NCBI GenBank assembly: GCA_014799585.1
Contig: JAAVHU010000037.1
Coordinates: forward strand, 1 to 6,058
Direction: 5' to 3'
Origin: Clostridiales bacterium
GTDB taxonomy: Bacteria; Bacillota; Clostridia; Oscillospirales; Acutalibacteraceae
Length of the DNA stretch: 6,058 nt
Position numbers and translations under genes: made by a program. Positions 4,077-6,058 of this stretch are shown here, in pieces. The notes below the pieces were generated by a model that had not been told where the DNA came from, did no database searches, and was given only the letters and a program-made list of their open reading frames with translations. Each line of letters begins with the position of its first letter. The stretch's first letter is position 1.

Positions 4077-5510
4077 TTAAACATTAATCTCAACATCAAT
4101 GCCGATAAGCTCCTTATTTTCATCAAGGATAGGCTTAACGGTTTCTGCAAGGAAATCTGCTGTTTGCTGAGGTGCTCTGCCAACAAAGTTTTCAGGCTTC
4201 ATAACAGCCATAATTTCTTCCTTGGTCATCATAAATGCAGGATCGGCAGCAATTCTGTCTACCAAATCATTCTGACCGCCTTCAACCTTAACAACTGCGC
4301 CAGCAGCCATGGAATGAACACGGATTTTTTCGTGAAGTTCCTGTCTGTCTCCGCCTTTCTTTACAGCATCCATCATAATATTTTCAGTTGCCATAAATGG
4401 AAGTTCGCTCATAAGACGAGCCTCAATAACCTTTGGATAAACAACAAGACCGCTTGTAACATTGATATATAAATCAAGTATGCCATCCGTTGCAAGAAAT
4501 GCTTCTGCAACTGAAACGCGCTTATTTGCACTGTCATCAAGTGTTCTTTCAAACCACTGCGCAGATGCTGTCCAAGCAGGATTAAGAGCATCAATCATTA
4601 CATATCTTGAAAGAGATGCAATTCTTTCGCTTCTCATAGGATTACGCTTATAAGCCATTGCTGATGAGCCAATCTGATTTTTCTCAAACGGCTCTTCAAT
4701 TTCCTTAAGATTCTGAAGAAGTCTTAAATCATTTGAAAACTTACAGCAGGATTGAGCAATAAGAGCAAGACAGTTACACACAATCGTATCAAGCTTTCTT
4801 GCATAGGTTTGTCCGCTTACAGGGAAGCAAGCCTTAAAGCCCATTTTCTCTGCAATCTTTTTATCAAGCTCTTTGCACTTTTCATGATCACCATTGAAAA
4901 GTTCAAGGAAAGATGCCTGGGTGCCTGTTGTACCCTTTGAGCCGAGGAGCATAAGGGTATCAAGCACATGCTCAACCTCTTCATAATCCATTACCAAATC
5001 CATAAGCCAAAGGGTTGCACGCTTACCAACAGTTGTTGGCTGTGCAGGCTGGAAATGTGTAAATCCAAGGCACGGCATATCCTTATACTCATCTGCAAAC
5101 TTTGCAACAGATGCAATAGCATTTACGAGTTTCTTTTTGATAAGAAGCAATGCTTCTCTCATAGTAATAACATCTGTGTTATCACCAACATAACAGCTTG
5201 TTGCACCAAGATGAATAATTCCCTTTGCGTTCGGGCACTGCTCACCGTAAGCGTGAACGTGGCTCATAACATCATGGCGGAATTTCTTTTCATATTCCTG
5301 CGCAACTTCATAGTTAATTTCATCGGCATGAGCCTTAAGCTCTTCTATCTGTTCTTTCGTAACATTCAGTCCAAGCTCGTTTTCTGCTTCTGCAAGAGCA
5401 ATCCAAAGCTTTCTCCAAGTTTTAAACTTAAAATCAGGAGAATAGATATACTGCATTTCCTTGCTCGCATAACGGGCATTGAACGGAGAATTATAAGTAT
5501 TATTCGGCAT
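4077..5510 (-). CDS. purB: Adenylosuccinate lyase
   Basis: This 477-residue cytoplasmic enzyme of the fumarase/aspartase superfamily removes fumarate from SAICAR, giving AICAR, and from adenylosuccinate, giving AMP. Visible landmarks are HDVMSHVHAYGEQ, with a catalytic-region His (79-91), GATSCYVGDNTD (102-113), GFTHFQPAQ, with the second active-site His at 152 (149-157), KGTTGTQASF (192-201) and the signature loop GSSAMAYKRNPMRSE (281-295), with Ser282/Ser283. The later segments WFERTLDDSAN and VVYPKVIEARL, and ELPFMATENIMMDAVKKGG, closely recall the animal-type ADSL branch rather than the Bacillus form, and the 477-residue length fits that branch. The signature loop has Ala286 where many family members have Pro. 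The ATG overlaps the purC stop by one base (TAATG) and has only a poor ribosome binding site, so it is probably translated by coupling to purC. A strong terminator follows. Confidence 0.97.
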   Translation of the reverse strand: MPNNTYNSPFNARYASKEMQYIYSPDFKFKTWRKLWIALAEAENELGLNVTKEQIEELKAHADEINYEVAQEYEKKFRHDVMSHVHAYGEQCPNAKGIIHLGATSCYVGDNTDVITMREALLLIKKKLVNAIASVAKFADEYKDMPCLGFTHFQPAQPTTVGKRATLWLMDLVMDYEEVEHVLDTLMLLGSKGTTGTQASFLELFNGDHEKCKELDKKIAEKMGFKACFPVSGQTYARKLDTIVCNCLALIAQSCCKFSNDLRLLQNLKEIEEPFEKNQIGSSAMAYKRNPMRSERIASLSRYVMIDALNPAWTASAQWFERTLDDSANKRVSVAEAFLATDGILDLYINVTSGLVVYPKVIEARLMSELPFMATENIMMDAVKKGGDRQELHEKIRVHSMAAGAVVKVEGGQNDLVDRIAADPAFMMTKEEIMAVMKPENFVGRAPQQTADFLAETVKPILDENKELIGIDVEINV

Positions 5511-5530
5511 TATTTTTCAAGACCTGTCCT
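5508..5530 (-). promoter_or_regulatory. purC-purB TAATG junction (translational coupling)
   Basis: The purC stop TAA (5512-5510) and the purB ATG (5510-5508) share one base. The nearest purine-rich motifs upstream (AAAAGGA and AGG inside the end of purC) lie roughly 12-16 bases or more from the ATG, beyond the optimum. Reinitiation by ribosomes finishing purC is therefore the likely mode of translation, keeping the two consecutive enzymes in step. Confidence 0.6.
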
Positions 5531-6058
5531 TTTCATCATTTCTGCATAAGCATCTTCAACACCGCCAAGATCACGACGGAAACGATCCTTATCAAGTTTT
5601 TCATGTGTTTCAATATCCCAGAAACGGCATGTATCAGGGCTGATTTCGTCTGCAAGAACGATTGTTCCGTCTGATGTTTTACCGAATTCAAGTTTAAAAT
5701 CGATAAGCTCAACACCGATTGAAGCAAAATATTCTTTAAGAGCATCATTTACTTTGAATGCCATTTCTTTGATTGTGTCTACTTCTTCTCTTGTTGAGAA
5801 GCCACAGGAAATTGCATGATATTCAGAGATAAGCGGATCATCAAGCTCATCACATTTATATGAAAATTCAATTGAAGGAGCAACGAAATCCATGCCTTCT
5901 TCAAGACCTAATCTTTTGCAGATAGAGCCTGCTGCACGGTTACGGATAATAACCTCAAGCGGAACGATAGTAACTCTTTTAACTGCTGTTTCACGATCTG
6001 AAAGCTCTTCAACAAAGTGAGTAGGAACACCCTTTGTTTCAAGAATTTGCATAAGATA
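5510..6058 (-). CDS. purC: SAICAR synthetase (5' end outside window)
   Basis: The frame runs from the right edge of the window (two codons beyond the first in-frame ATG at 6052) to TAA at 5512-5510. About 182 residues are visible of a usual 235 or so, so around 50 N-terminal residues, including the nucleotide-binding start of the fold, lie outside. The internal ATG at 6052 corresponds to a methionine normally inside the protein, before the conserved GVPTHFVE. Both family signatures are present: [15 protein letters not shown] (29-43 counted from that ATG) and LIDFKLEFG (116-124). [14 protein letters not shown] (133-146) is also typical. The enzyme joins aspartate to CAIR using ATP, giving SAICAR, the substrate of the PurB encoded next. 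The two genes overlap by one base in one operon. Confidence 0.97.
   Translation of the reverse strand, partial: YLMQILETKGVPTHFVEELSDRETAVKRVTIVPLEVIIRNRAAGSICKRLGLEEGMDFVAPSIEFSYKCDELDDPLISEYHAISCGFSTREEVDTIKEMAFKVNDALKEYFASIGVELIDFKLEFGKTSDGTIVLADEISPDTCRFWDIETHEKLDKDRFRRDLGGVEDAYAEMMKRTGLEK

Noticed and set aside
4029..4472. 147-codon plus-strand open frame opposite the purB 3' end
   Set aside because: It begins inside the purB terminator region and is otherwise antisense to purB; the composition is typical of a shadow frame.
4968..5549. 193-codon plus-strand open frame opposite purB and the purC end
   Set aside because: Antisense shadow of two secure enzymes; the product is Cys/Ile/Phe-rich with no recognisable domain.

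Overview
The window looks like chromosomal DNA from a low-GC Gram-positive bacterium of the class Clostridia, most plausibly a gut Oscillospiraceae/Lachnospiraceae-type organism. The reasons are AT-rich spacers, strong AGGAGG-type ribosome binding sites, sigma-A-like promoters with extended -10 elements, short spacers closed by hairpin terminators, and clostridial-looking proteins. No search was run, so the taxonomy is inference.

Layout, left to right. (1) Positions 1-1374 (+) hold most of a COG2509-type FAD-dependent dehydrogenase, cut at its 5' end by the window. (2) A two-way hairpin terminator lies between it and the convergent gene 1411-2463 (-), a PF14907-type uncharacterised nucleotidyltransferase with a GTG start. 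(3) A 153-bp spacer carries that gene's own promoter, a short possible gene remnant and a cluster of CTGTAAA inverted repeats. It separates the transferase from a small XRE-family repressor at 2617-2853 (-). (4) A 129-bp divergent spacer contains an imperfect palindrome over the -35 box of the rightward promoter. That promoter drives 2983-3588 (+), a single-pass membrane protein with an extracytoplasmic DUF4352-like domain. (5) A second two-way terminator separates it from a small DUF6054-like gene at 3626-3967 (-), which has its own near-perfect promoter. (6) Positions 4077-6058 (-) are the end of a purine operon: purC (5' end off the window) overlaps purB by one base, and purB ends in a strong hairpin terminator.

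How the genes work together: PurC makes SAICAR and PurB removes fumarate from it, so these are consecutive de novo purine steps encoded by overlapping genes. The XRE gene and the divergent membrane protein look like a regulator-target pair with a candidate shared operator. The nucleotidyltransferase lies downstream of the repressor on the same strand but has its own promoter, so a functional link is possible but unproven. I find no RNA gene, CRISPR array, insertion sequence or phage gene. No stretch over 300 bases lacks a gene. The block 1411-3967 is the least understood and most accessory-looking part. I did not find a clear-cut new system, only a few testable hints.
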